From Patella vulgata (taxonomy: Eukaryota; Mollusca; Gastropoda; Patellidae): DNA of 64,000 nt. The position numbers and the translations under genes were made by a program. This document shows, piece by piece, positions 19,807 through 30,015 of the stretch (the stretch's first letter is position 1; each line of letters starts with the position of its first letter). The stretch lies in assembly GCF_932274485.2 (NCBI RefSeq), contig NC_065886.2, forward strand, positions 49,773,501 through 49,837,500, in the 5' to 3' direction. Under the pieces are notes generated by a model, which did no database searches, was not told the DNA's origin, and saw only the letters and a program-made list of their open reading frames with translations.

Positions 19807-22788
19807 GGGGTATAGGGGTAGCTCTGACCGGGGAGTAACATAGGCCAGGTGGTGTTAGTCTACCACTTCCGGTTTCGGAGTTATGACCCCGAGCGAAGTC
19901 TGTCTGTTCGGGGTTGGCGGCTACACAAGGTCTGCCCCGACTCTGAAAATTGGGATATAGGAATAGCTCGGGCCGGGGAGTAACATAGGCATATAGGAAT
20001 AGCTCGGGCCGGGGAGTAACATAGGCCAGGTGGCGTTAGTCTACCACTTCCGGTTTCGGAGTTATGACCCCCGAGCGAAGTCTGTCTGTTCGGGGTTGGC
20101 GGCTACATCTGCCCCGAGTCTGAAATTTGGGGTATAGGAGTAGCTCCGACCGGGGAGTAATATAGGTCAGGTGGCGTTAGTCTACCACTTCCGGTTTCGG
20201 AGTTATGACCCCCGAGCGAAGCCGGTCTGTTCGGGGTTGGCGGCTACACTAGGTCTGCACCGAGTCTGAAATTTGGGGTATAGGGGTAGCTTTGACCGGG
20301 GAGTAACATAGGCCAGGTGGCGTTAGTCTACCACTTCCGGTTTCGGAGTTATGCCCCCCGAGCGAAGCCGGTCTGTTCGGGGTTGGCGGCTACACTAGGT
20401 CTGCCCCGTGTCTGAAATTTGGGGTATAGGGGTAGCTCGGACCGGGGAGTAACATAAGTCAGGTGGCGTTAGTGTACCCCTTCCGGTTTCGGAGATATGA
20501 CCCCCGAGCGAAGCCGGTCTGTTCGGGGTTGGCGGCTACACTAGGTCTGCCCCGAGTCTGAAATTTGGGGTATAGGGGTAGCTCTGACCGGGGAGTAACA
20601 TAGGCCAGGTGGCGTTAGTCTACCACTTCCGGTTTCGGAGTTATGCCCCCCGAGCGAAGTCGGTCTGTTCGGGGTTGGCGGCTACACTAGGTCTGCCCCG
20701 TGTCTGAAATTTGGGGTATAGGGGTAGCTTGGACCGGGGAGTAACATAAGTCAGGTGGCGTTAGTCTACCCCTTCCGGTTTCGGAGATATGACCCCCGAG
20801 CGAAGCCGGTCTTTTCGGGGTTGGCGGCTACACTAGGTCTGCCCCGAGTCTGAAATTTGGGGTATAGGGGTAGCTCGGACCGGGGAGTAACATAGGTCAG
20901 GTGGTGTTAGTCTACCACTTCCGGTTTCGGAGTTATGACCCCGAGCGAAGTCTGTCTGTTCGGGGTTGGCGGCTACATCTGCCCCGAGTCTGAAATTTGG
21001 GGTATAGGGGTAGCTCGGACCGGGGAGTAACACAGGCCAGTTGGCGTTAGTCTACCACTTCCGGTTTCGGAGTTATGACCCCCGAACGAAGCCGGTCTGT
21101 TCGGGGTTGCCGGCTACACTAGGTTTGCCCCGAGTCTGAAATTTGGGGTATAGGGGTAGCTCTGACCGGGGAGTAACATAGGCCAGGTGGTGTTAGTCTA
21201 CCACTTCCGGTTTCGGAGTTATGACCCCGAGCGAAGTCTGTCTGTTCGGGGTTGGCGGCTACACAAGGTCTGCCCCGACTCTGAAAATTGGGATATAGGA
21301 ATAGCTCGGGCCGGGGAGTAACATAGGCATATAGGAATAGCTCGGGCCGGGGAGTAACATAGGCCAGGTGGCGTTAGTCTACCACTTCCGGTTTCGGAGT
21401 TATGACCCCCGAGCGAAGTCTGTCTGTTCGGGGTTGGCGGCTACATCTGCCCCGAGTCTGAAATTTGGGGTATAGGAGTAGCTCCGACCGGGGAGTAATA
21501 TAGGTCAGGTGGCGTTAGTCTACCACTTCCGGTTTCGGAGTTATGACCCCCGAGCGAAGCCGGTCTGTTCGGGGTTGGCGGCTACACTAGGTCTGCACCG
21601 AGTCTGAAATTTGGGGTATAGGGGTAGCTTTGACCGGGGAGTAACATAGGCCAGGTGGCGTTAGTCTACCACTTCCGGTTTCGGAGTTATGCCCCCCGAG
21701 CGAAGCCGGTCTGTTCGGGGTTGGCGGCTACACTAGGTCTGCCCCGTGTCTGAAATTTGGGGTATAGGGGTAGCTCGGACCGGGGAGTAACATAAGTCAG
21801 GTGGCGTTAGTCTACCCCTTCCGGTTTCGGAGATATGACCCCCGAGCGAAGCCGGTCTGTTCGGGGTTGGCGGCTACACTAGGTCTGCCCCGAGTCTGAA
21901 ATTTGGGGTATAGGGGTAGCTCTGACCGGGGAGTAACATAGGCCAGGTGGCGTTAGTCTACCACTTCCGGTTTCGGAGTTATGCCCCCCGAGCGAAGTCG
22001 GTCTGTTCGGGGTTGGCGGCTACACTAGGTCTGCCCCGTGTCTGAAATTTGGGGTATAGGGGTAGCTTGGACCGGGGAGTAACATAAGTCAGGTGGCGTT
22101 AGTCTACCCCTTCCGGTTTCGGAGATATGACCCCCGAGCGAAGCCGGTCTTTTCGGGGTTGGCGGCTACACTAGGTCTGCCCCGAGTCTGAAATTTGGGG
22201 TATAGGGGTAGCTCGGACCGGGGAGTAACATAGGCCAGGTGGTGTTAGTCTACCACTTCCGGTTTCGGAGTTATGACCCCGAGCGAAGTCTGTCTGTTCG
22301 GGGTTGGCGGCTACATCTGCCCCGAGTCTGAAATTTGGGGTATAGGGGTAGCTCGGACCGGGGAGTAACACAGGCCAGTTGGCGTTAGTCTACCACTTCC
22401 GGTTTCGGAGTTATGACCCCCGAACGAAGCCGGTCTGTTCGGGGTTGCCGGCTACACTAGGTTTGCCCCGAGTCTGAAATTTGGGGTATAGGGGTAGCTC
22501 GGACCGGGGAGTAACATAGGCCAGGTGGCGTTAGACTACCACTTCCGGTTTCGGAGTTATGACCCCCGAGCGAAGCCGGGTATCCTGCTAGTTATTATAT
22601 ATATATATATTTGTGACTGTCGTTTGTCTGTCTGTCTGTCTGTCTGTCTGTTCGGGGTTGGCGGCTACACTAGGTCTGCCCCGAGTCTGAAATTTGGGGT
22701 ATAGGGGTAGCTCGGACCGGGGAGTAACATAGGCCAGGTGGCGTTAGTCTACCACTTCCGGTTTCGGAGTTATGACCCCCGAGCGAAG
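19807..22788. repeat. 146-bp satellite-like array with a 1338-bp higher-order repeat
   Basis: Monomers begin with GGGGTATAGGGGTAGCTC and mostly recur every 146 bp (for example 20275, 20421, 20567, 20713, 20859). Some are 140 or 145 bp, and one contains a partial internal duplication. A nine-unit block, 19807-21144, is repeated almost exactly at 21145-22482. The array is GC-rich in an AT-rich region. It ends in a stretch with ATAT and TCTG microsatellites plus one more monomer. Open frames inside are artefacts of the repeat. Confidence 0.9.
22560..22655 (+). mobile_element. Helitron-like 3' terminus followed by microsatellites
   Basis: CCCGAGCGAAGCCGGG can form a short GC hairpin. Soon after comes CTAGT (22588-22592), like the CTRR-T end of Helitrons, and then an ATATAT run and a TCTG run that lead into another monomer. 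This suggests the monomers spread inside a Helitron-type element. No helicase gene is present and the 5' end is undefined. Confidence 0.35.
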
Positions 22789-23107
22789 TGCACACTTCCA
22801 CGCACTAAGAGTACATTTGCAAGTAGTCGTATGGGCAAAATTGGACAAATCTGCATTGGACCCGACCGAATGGGGATGGGCGAATGACAGTGGATCTTAT
22901 GAGCCAGTCCAAACGGACTTGCCACCAGCTCCCGACTCGGTACTCAACTTTGTGAGGTGTAAATGCAAGTCGACCCGGAACCAATGCGGCACAAATATGT
23001 GCACATGCCGTAAAAATGGTCTCAAATGTGTTGATGTATGTGGCGGTTGCCGCGGAGAGAACTGCACGATTGTGGAAGCAGTTGATCTGGATGACGATGG
23101 GGACTAA
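22789..23107 (+). pseudogene. fragment of a CXC-type cysteine-rich protein
   Basis: The frame gives a run with TEWGWANDSGSYEPV, then TDLPPAPDSVLNFVRCKCKS, then a cysteine-rich block (CGTNMCTCRKNGLKC and CGGCRGENC) and an acidic end before the stop. WGW plus LPPAP followed by a C-x-C rich block resembles the C-terminal region of multicopy, probably mobile-element-linked proteins of unknown function in many invertebrates, and loosely the tesmin/TSO1 CXC zinc motif. The start is lost: the only in-frame ATG belongs to the satellite monomer. It sits between the array and the duplicated block. Function unknown. Confidence 0.5.
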
Positions 23108-25650
23108 TCGGTGAGTCACGAATATTATTCTCCCGGATTTAATACCGTGTTAAATGAGTTTTTACTATGTTAATCGTACTCAGATGATATATAAACCTGT
23201 GGATAGACATATTACAAGATATATTTAACTTGAAATTGATAACTTATGAGATAGCTGCATTTTGGCCGCCATCTTGGATTTCACTGATGACGTCATATGA
23301 TTTCTGATTTTGTTATCACCAAATATTATTCTCTGATCGTTTTGTGAATTGTGTGCGAGATTTTACCATGATAATTCGTCAGAAAATGTCGAAAATCTAT
23401 TCATACCGAAATTATCCCTCTTACAAATGGCCGCTCCTCGTACGGACATAGTGTGTAAGTAAGTATTTAATACCAAGGTTGTGGGCCCTCTAGATGTCAC
23501 AATTTGGCGCATATCGGACCGTAACTTCCCGGATTATGTCCCTTGATTGTACGAAAACTCGCGTTTTTTTAACCGGTTTTTCAATGTCTGAAACATTAAG
23601 GTCATGAATAAACGAACACTATCGATATTTGCCGTTCTGTGCCCTTCCGTTTGGGAATTATCCCCTTTATAAAAAATGGGATATATGTTAACAAATGACA
23701 GCTTATTGCATTTCATCTGATATTGCTTGGTTTAGTATACATAGGAAAATAATAACCAATATTTTTGCGTAGATATTGCTCCTGGCATCTAAACGTGGCA
23801 AAACCGTAATGGGCGAAACATCATTAAAGTTGGTCGACATATTATGGACTGAAAAGTAAATGCTTCAACATACAGTTCCAGGCCAGGGACACAAAGAGTT
23901 GACACCTTAGACACCTCCACTTCTTGATCAACATAGTCCAAACCCACTAGAGGGATTTCTACGCAAATGGCTTTTCGGAGTAGCAGTAGCACGACCTCAT
24001 CTGCATGTAGAGATGGGGTAGGATACGTTTTCGAATTCTTCTCTCAACATATTTGACGGTTTTCAATAAAATTTGTTAGAATATTTGTTTTAATAAAGTC
24101 GCTGGACAGCGTGCCGCGATGGGAGGGGTTTCGACATGTTCAGCTACTAAAATCTCAAAACTGTTTCAGGAACACCCGATGCATTTGTCACCAGCCTCAT
24201 CTGCACGATAGATTAAATTTTGTTTTCTCTTGGAAAAATTTGCATATTTTTAGCACTTTGTACGTTCCCTGTTTTGACTGTTGTAATACAACCGGAGCAG
24301 AACGGTAGGACATTAAACACCATTCCATTTCATTTCTTGTAATAATAATAATAAGAGTTCTTATTATGTGCTGGACCCCAAACAGTGTTTTATGCTCAAA
24401 GCGCTGACAGAATTTTCAGGAAATAGTTTATAAATATGAACACTGAAATGGGTAGGGTTTTACTTGTTGTCCAAAGCCGCTTAAAAGATGGGCTGTCCAT
24501 AGATGTAGTGGTAGAGAGTTCCGTGTACATATATGTGCTGCATTATAGGAAATGATCTGCAGCCAAAGGTCTTAGGTTACCTAATAAACACGTGGAACCA
24601 GATTGCAGTTATCTAGCTCGAAAGTATTACATACGTAGTCTTCTGCTGTGCCGTGTATGTCTTATTCTTTGTCGAACAGGACGCCAGTGAAGAGATTTCA
24701 AACGTGAACATGACAATTATTTTGAGAGATGATGATGACGATGATGATGATAAGTGCAGCCGTATTCTGTAGCTTTGTTTTCAGCCGAGATACCTGCCAA
24801 GAGGATGTCGGAGTAGTCCAACCTGAAGATTACTAGTGATCCGGTTATTGTCACGGCCGCAAACTACGTCAACGAGTGGCGGATATTACCAATATTTCGC
24901 AAGTGGAAATAGCCCTTTCTGACTATTTCCGAGACGCATCTGTCACGTTTAGGGATACGCCTAGGAATTTTAACATATGGTCAAATTTAGACAGTCACGC
25001 CCAACTTCCCGTCTATGTTTTAAGGGGACGAGTTGTAATGTTATAGTGTCTGTATTGTTTGTGTTGTGTCGTGTTCCTGCAATGTCGCTTAAAGTAGCTA
25101 AGTCTCTAACTCAATATCATCAAAAATCTTCGACTTGAAAACACGAATTATTTGTCAATTCAAATCAACATTGGTCTTGTGATCTTACAGGGAAAAGATG
25201 GGCTTCTGATATCCAATATTCAAGACAAAATAATCATTTTACCATTGATACACGAATCGTGTACCATAATGTTTTTCAGCGCCATTTGGAACAAGGGACT
25301 CAAAGAACGCGACTAGACATATTCCACAAGTCATGTCAAATGGTGACGCTATATTCTTATCTGGAAAGCATGCGCAATAAATATCATCGGTGTAGACTGG
25401 AATAACCAGACGCTAAAGATTGCCTTTCAGTTGAGACTTCTGGCATATTTCGCCGAACATAACTGATTAGAAATTACAGTAATAAACAGAAACGATTGAA
25501 TGTAAATCAGTTTATATATATACATTCACATTACATTATTATATGCGTTGCGACCCATTTATGGAAATTTCTAGGTCCCAAATATTAGTGATTTAGCTCC
25601 TTTAAGTATGGTAGTATGTCGGTAGTATCAATCGGGAGAGAAAGAAAGAA

Positions 25651-25895
25651 AGAAATGACGTTTAACGTCCACTCGACACAAACTAGGTCAATTCGGAACA
25701 AACATGGTTCAATTTTATTTCAATTATTAGCTTGCGCGTAAAGGTCTTTAGCAGTGGGAGGAAACCGGAGGACCCGGAGAAAACCCACGAGGTTGGACAG
25801 GCGACCCTACTACTTGTCATGTACAACCAGGGAATCGAAACCATGCCAGTTGACTCAATGGAAGACATTATGAAACAACGAACACGCGCCAACCA
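25651..25895 (-). mobile_element. SINE family B, duplicated copy
   Basis: The counterpart of the copy at 9631-9890, carried along by the segmental duplication. It ends next to a C run and a CA run at about 25899-25924. Confidence 0.75.
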
Positions 25896-26093
25896 TTCGC
25901 CCCCCCCCCCCCCACACACACACATTAATCGTAAATAGCCGTAGTTATTTTAATTTGTCCAAATGAGATGGTGCGGTTCCAATAAGGGCGGGACAGAGGC
26001 AATCTTGACAGGACAAATTAGATCATTTTTGGTCGCACTTTATCGATTACATCAAATGTTGCGCAATGTTAAACTTGAATTGCAATTCAATTC

Positions 26094-26365
26094 TAATAGT
26101 AAGTGCAGGGGGACTGCACCACACAAAATTTACACAAAAACAAATACACGGACAGGACATCATACTCAGGAAAACACAAACATACAGACAATTCAAAAAA
26201 GTGAATGGATCCGGGGGCTAGCCGTGAGCGTCCACTGCGCTGTACAGTCCCGGGTCTGTAGTGACACAGACTTCACTCAAATTTGAAAAAAATCAGGAAT
26301 ATAACCCAAAGAACCCATTGTGTAATGCCAGCATGAGTCATGATCTGCTATATGCTACACGAAAT
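26094..26365. other. about 270 bp present only in duplication copy B
   Basis: Copy A joins directly at CTAACTATACTCGG. Copy B has this extra segment, including a GC-rich piece (CCGGGGGCTAGCCGTGAGCG). It has no terminal repeats or target duplication, so loss from copy A is as likely as insertion in B. Confidence 0.5.
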
Positions 26366-26545
26366 ACGAACTATACTCGGGACCTTAGTTTTTCGCGCCA
26401 TCCAAACGACTAGTCAACGAAATAAAATGAAATAGGGCTTAATTAAAGTCCTATACTTTTTTCTGCTTTATTTGGACTAATGAAGACGGGATAGTCATTG
26501 AAAAAACACAACCAACAATTAATTAACACTTAACGTAGACTTTAT

Positions 26546-29120
26546 TTATAGGTCTGTATTTGCTCTAATCCAGTTCAAAAATTTGGACACCCTTCCATAG
26601 ACACTTGGTCTGGTTCCACCACACCCACTTTCTCCCCATGATGTAACACCACATACATTAATACCACCATTTCCATTAGGACAATACATGGGTCCTCCAC
26701 TGTCTCCCTAATCAAAATAAATCAGGAAATCGTTTATCCAGAGTTTATAAGAACAAATTAATTTTTTATTGAAAATGTCCATAATAATTTAAATCTCAAA
26801 CACGTTAGTTATTGCCATGACCTACCGATTCCAACCAGTGGTAAGAGATAATTATCCTCAGCAACCACTTGGTAATAGGTTGCCTTAGTTAACAATACAA
26901 AATTAATCAACGGCACAATTTTGACCGTAACCCCCACTACTGCATAAATGGTACGGTCCGAGAGGGAAAAACCCATAAGAACGAATGATCCGTTTGGGAA
27001 TGCGTTCTATATTCTCAAAAGTAACTTACGTTGCAAGCGCTTGTTCCAAAGCTTGGATCAAAAACACAGATGTGTGTTTCAAGAACTGCTGCTCCGGATA
27101 CACCCGACCATTCACTAGTACAAGCTGATTGTGATATAACAGGCATACTGACTTTCTGTAATAACTTAGATGTACCACCTGTGTAATAAATAGACAGAAA
27201 TACAGCCATCGGTCATCTGTTATCAGCATCAGATATATCCATTGGTTATCTGCATCAGATATACAGCCATCGGTCATCTGCATCAGATGTAACCATCGGT
27301 GATCCTAAGCAAATTTTGTTTCATTGAAACAATGATTTGATTAAACAAAAGTGTACTATTAGATATTCTTATGTTCTTTATGTCACAACACTGCCAGGAA
27401 GGAAAACTCATCATTTATTATAGGATACTATTTCAAATATTTTGCATTTAAGATAAAATATAAATTAACGCATTAGTAGGCCGACATACTTACTGTCTGA
27501 TCCTTTTAATTTACCCCAACCAGCCAAAATAACAGATACTCCATCATAACTATCGTCTGGGGACAGTTCAATTGTTTCTACAAATCCAGTAAGTAAGATG
27601 GCAGGACTGGACAATCTAAGTAAAGCAATGTCATTAGGGTAGCCAGCAGCGTTTGAGTCATATCCAGGATTCTGTATGAATATGAAGACAAATTTACCAT
27701 GTAGATATTATGTAAGTATTGTATAGGTACCCCATGCAATAGATAGTAGTTTGATACAACACGGACCCGTGTGTGTTTCAAACTTTATTCTTTCTTTAGT
27801 GAAGCAGTTAAGATTAAAGCAGTAGTTTGACACATAATAGATCCAAAATAATAGATAATGCAAAATAAATATATTGAAAATTTCATTCAAATATCATTAG
27901 GATAACCTTCTGCATTGCTATCATAACCCGGATGCTAGAAAATAATCGTCAAAATCTTGTTTAAAAGGGGGCAAAGGGATACAATCCAGTGCATATGTAC
28001 CCCAAATGTCCGGAAATACCATTAAATGGTCCCCCCCCCCCCCGTATAAATTATAATTATACATACCATTATAATCTTAGAGATACTGATACGTTGTTGA
28101 TTTGGTTCAGTGGCGTCCAAGTTGTGCTTTCCTAATTCGACTCTCAGATCACTGGCTCTACAAATAAAGTTGTTATTGGCTGTAAATTGTATTTATTTAA
28201 TTATTGAAATACATGTACATAGCAATATGATGTTTATCGTAATATCAGTGCTTTCAAAACGACAAATTCCAAATATCTCTACAAAACAAATCACTGCGAG
28301 GTTAAAATCCAGCTCGAAAACAAGTTGTAAAAATAGCTTTGGCTACTAAAACCAAGAATCAAGCAATTGGTCTTATTCTGCTTACCTTTGAAAGAACGCC
28401 TAATACACATTCCCATATCATGAGTTCATGGTGTATGTTTGTATTTCAAATATAATCTTTGATAACAAAACATATCTTTGTATTTCAAAATAATATTTGA
28501 TAAAAAAAAACCAACATATCTTTGGTGTATATTTGTACTTCAAAATAATATTTGAGAACAAAACATATCTTTGATGTATATTGGTATTCTAAAATTAGTA
28601 TTCGATAAGAAAACGTATCTTACGATCTGCCATCAACACAATGGGCTGCAGTGAGAACATAGTTGCTGGTTATAAGAGTTCCACCACAACTATGATTCCA
28701 AACGAATCCCAAGAAAGAAGCCTGGAGTGATACGATATGTGGGAATTCATTCGGTGTTGCGTCTTCGCCATTAACGATTCGCTGTGTAGGTTTGGCTTAA
28801 ATAAAAATATACACCATCTATACTGAGTCTGAACAAAATAATAGCCGAAAATACAACGAAGGCTCCGTAAGTCAGCACGAACTAATTCTTCTTTGTGGTT
28901 CTGATTTTAATATGTTCAAAACGGCTGTATTTCAGACGGCTGCACGAGACTTCATTGAATTGGCTCTTTACAGTACATACATTTTAAACACGACGCAATG
29001 ATAACACATTTTGAAGAAAACTGTGTCGGGTAAAATATAAAAAAATGGAATATAAGGAAGAAAACGAAAAGTCATACCGGTAACCACCCCTAGTATAACC
29101 AACAGAACTACACACTTCAT
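26546..29120 (-). CDS. protease gene 3: chimeric chymotrypsin-like serine protease, intact
   Basis: Six exons: 29078-29120, 28624-28795, 28067-28157, 27494-27671, 27030-27178 and 26546-26707, in all 264 codons in one frame. Exons 1-3 (signal peptide [28 protein letters not shown]) are nearly identical to protease gene 2. Exons 4-6 (NDIALL, Ser189 pocket, GDSGGP) are nearly identical to gene 1, with a few substitutions in exons 4 and 5. The join lies in intron 3 at 27890-27892. Both parents have a phase-0 intron there, so the frame survives. Catalytic triad, disulfide cysteines and GT/AG sites are present. The exon 2 acceptor reads AAG instead of CAG, which is weaker. It has its own TATA-like box. 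Expected to be secreted with chymotrypsin-like specificity, since the pocket comes from the gene 1 side. Confidence 0.88.
27892..27934 (-). pseudogene. orphan 43-nt stub of gene-2-type exon 4 inside intron 3 of gene 3
   Basis: The stub keeps the TAG acceptor and the first 13 or so codons ([14 protein letters not shown]) of the gene-2 exon 4, then runs into gene-1 intron sequence. It has no donor. If the acceptor were used, the frame would reach a stop just past the junction, so normal expression of gene 3 requires skipping it. Confidence 0.8.
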
Positions 29121-29170
29121 CCTCAATTTTCTGATCAGATATCATGACCTATGGCTTTGCAATTCTAACA

Positions 29171-29179
29171 TTATTTATA
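29171..29179 (-). promoter_or_regulatory. TATA-like box of protease gene 3
   Basis: TATAAATAA on the minus strand, 51 bp upstream of the ATG. A 24-bp tandem duplication with TACTCGAGTA/TACTTGAGTA words follows just upstream (about 29190-29235). Confidence 0.5.
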
Positions 29180-29239
29180 ATAAAACCGAATACTTGAGTA
29201 CAATAAAACCGAATACTCGAGTACAAAAGTTATGACCCT

Positions 29240-30015
29240 TAATCAACTGCCTATTCACACGAACTAAAACAATCGAGTTTATTAAATTGTATAATTTTAA
29301 CTACAGTTCTTTAACCCGTAACTCAGTGTTTAATACATCATCGTCACAATTTGGAGAACTAATAATAGTCAATCTTCAAGTAATCTAGGGCGATATTGCT
29401 ATTCCAGATGTCAAGACAATGCAACTTGTCCATTTCATTCTGGATTCATCAAACAAAGTTTCATGGCGGCACCCATGGAATTTTGAAACCAAATTTCAAA
29501 TTATGTTCAGCAAATAGTATTTAATAACTGTTTGCATTTTTTATTGACTGGATGGTGATGTGAGGATTTCAGCTTCTGAAATCCAAGCAAACGATGCTGC
29601 TTCAATTATATATTAATAACGACACGGTTGTCCTTGGCGTGGCAGCACCCCCCCCCCCCCAAAACAGCAAAGACACCCCCAGAGTATCGAAATTAGATAC
29701 CGGTTTGTCAAATAATTATTGCCCCAACGAGGGACGCTTCTTTAATGTAGGTGCTTCTTTCCATTGATATGGAACTGCAGGGTTTTCTAATAGAAAGTTG
29801 AAATTTGTTTTATTTGATATAGATAGATTAAACTACAACAGCTCAACGCAAGTGGAACGGGTAGCGGTATATTTTCCAAGTCTTCTAGATCCGTGTTCAG
29901 ATCCGTGTTTCTTCAAGTACTTTACGCTAGTTTTAGTGATCTGCACTCGCCAATAGAAATTGAAATCTATAGAGATAAACCTCCCGAGAGTGCCTATTCG
30001 TGTATTGACATAATA
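29240..30015. other. intergenic stretch, nothing recognised
   Basis: Holds a C run near 29650 but no coding frame or repeat ends that could be supported. Confidence 0.4.

Larger units (their letters stand above)
23423..29117. repeat. segmental duplication, copy B
   Basis: The left part (to 27892) matches 7543-11520. From about 27890 on it matches 18675-19806, the 5' half of protease gene 2. Compared with the source order, the 7.2 kb between 11.5 and 18.7 kb is missing. Sequence agreement is high throughout, with few substitutions visible, so the event is recent. Confidence 0.85.

Noticed and set aside
20833-22371. Identical 66-residue minus-strand frames at 20833 and 22171
   Set aside because: They lie in the 146-bp array, and their identity only reflects the 1338-bp higher-order duplication. 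They do not keep one frame through the array.
19807-22788. CRISPR-like regular repeats
   Set aside because: There are no short repeats with unique spacers. The whole monomer repeats, and the genome is eukaryotic.
22805-23119. 104-residue minus-strand frame
   Set aside because: It is the shadow of the cysteine-rich plus-strand frame and has no motif of its own.
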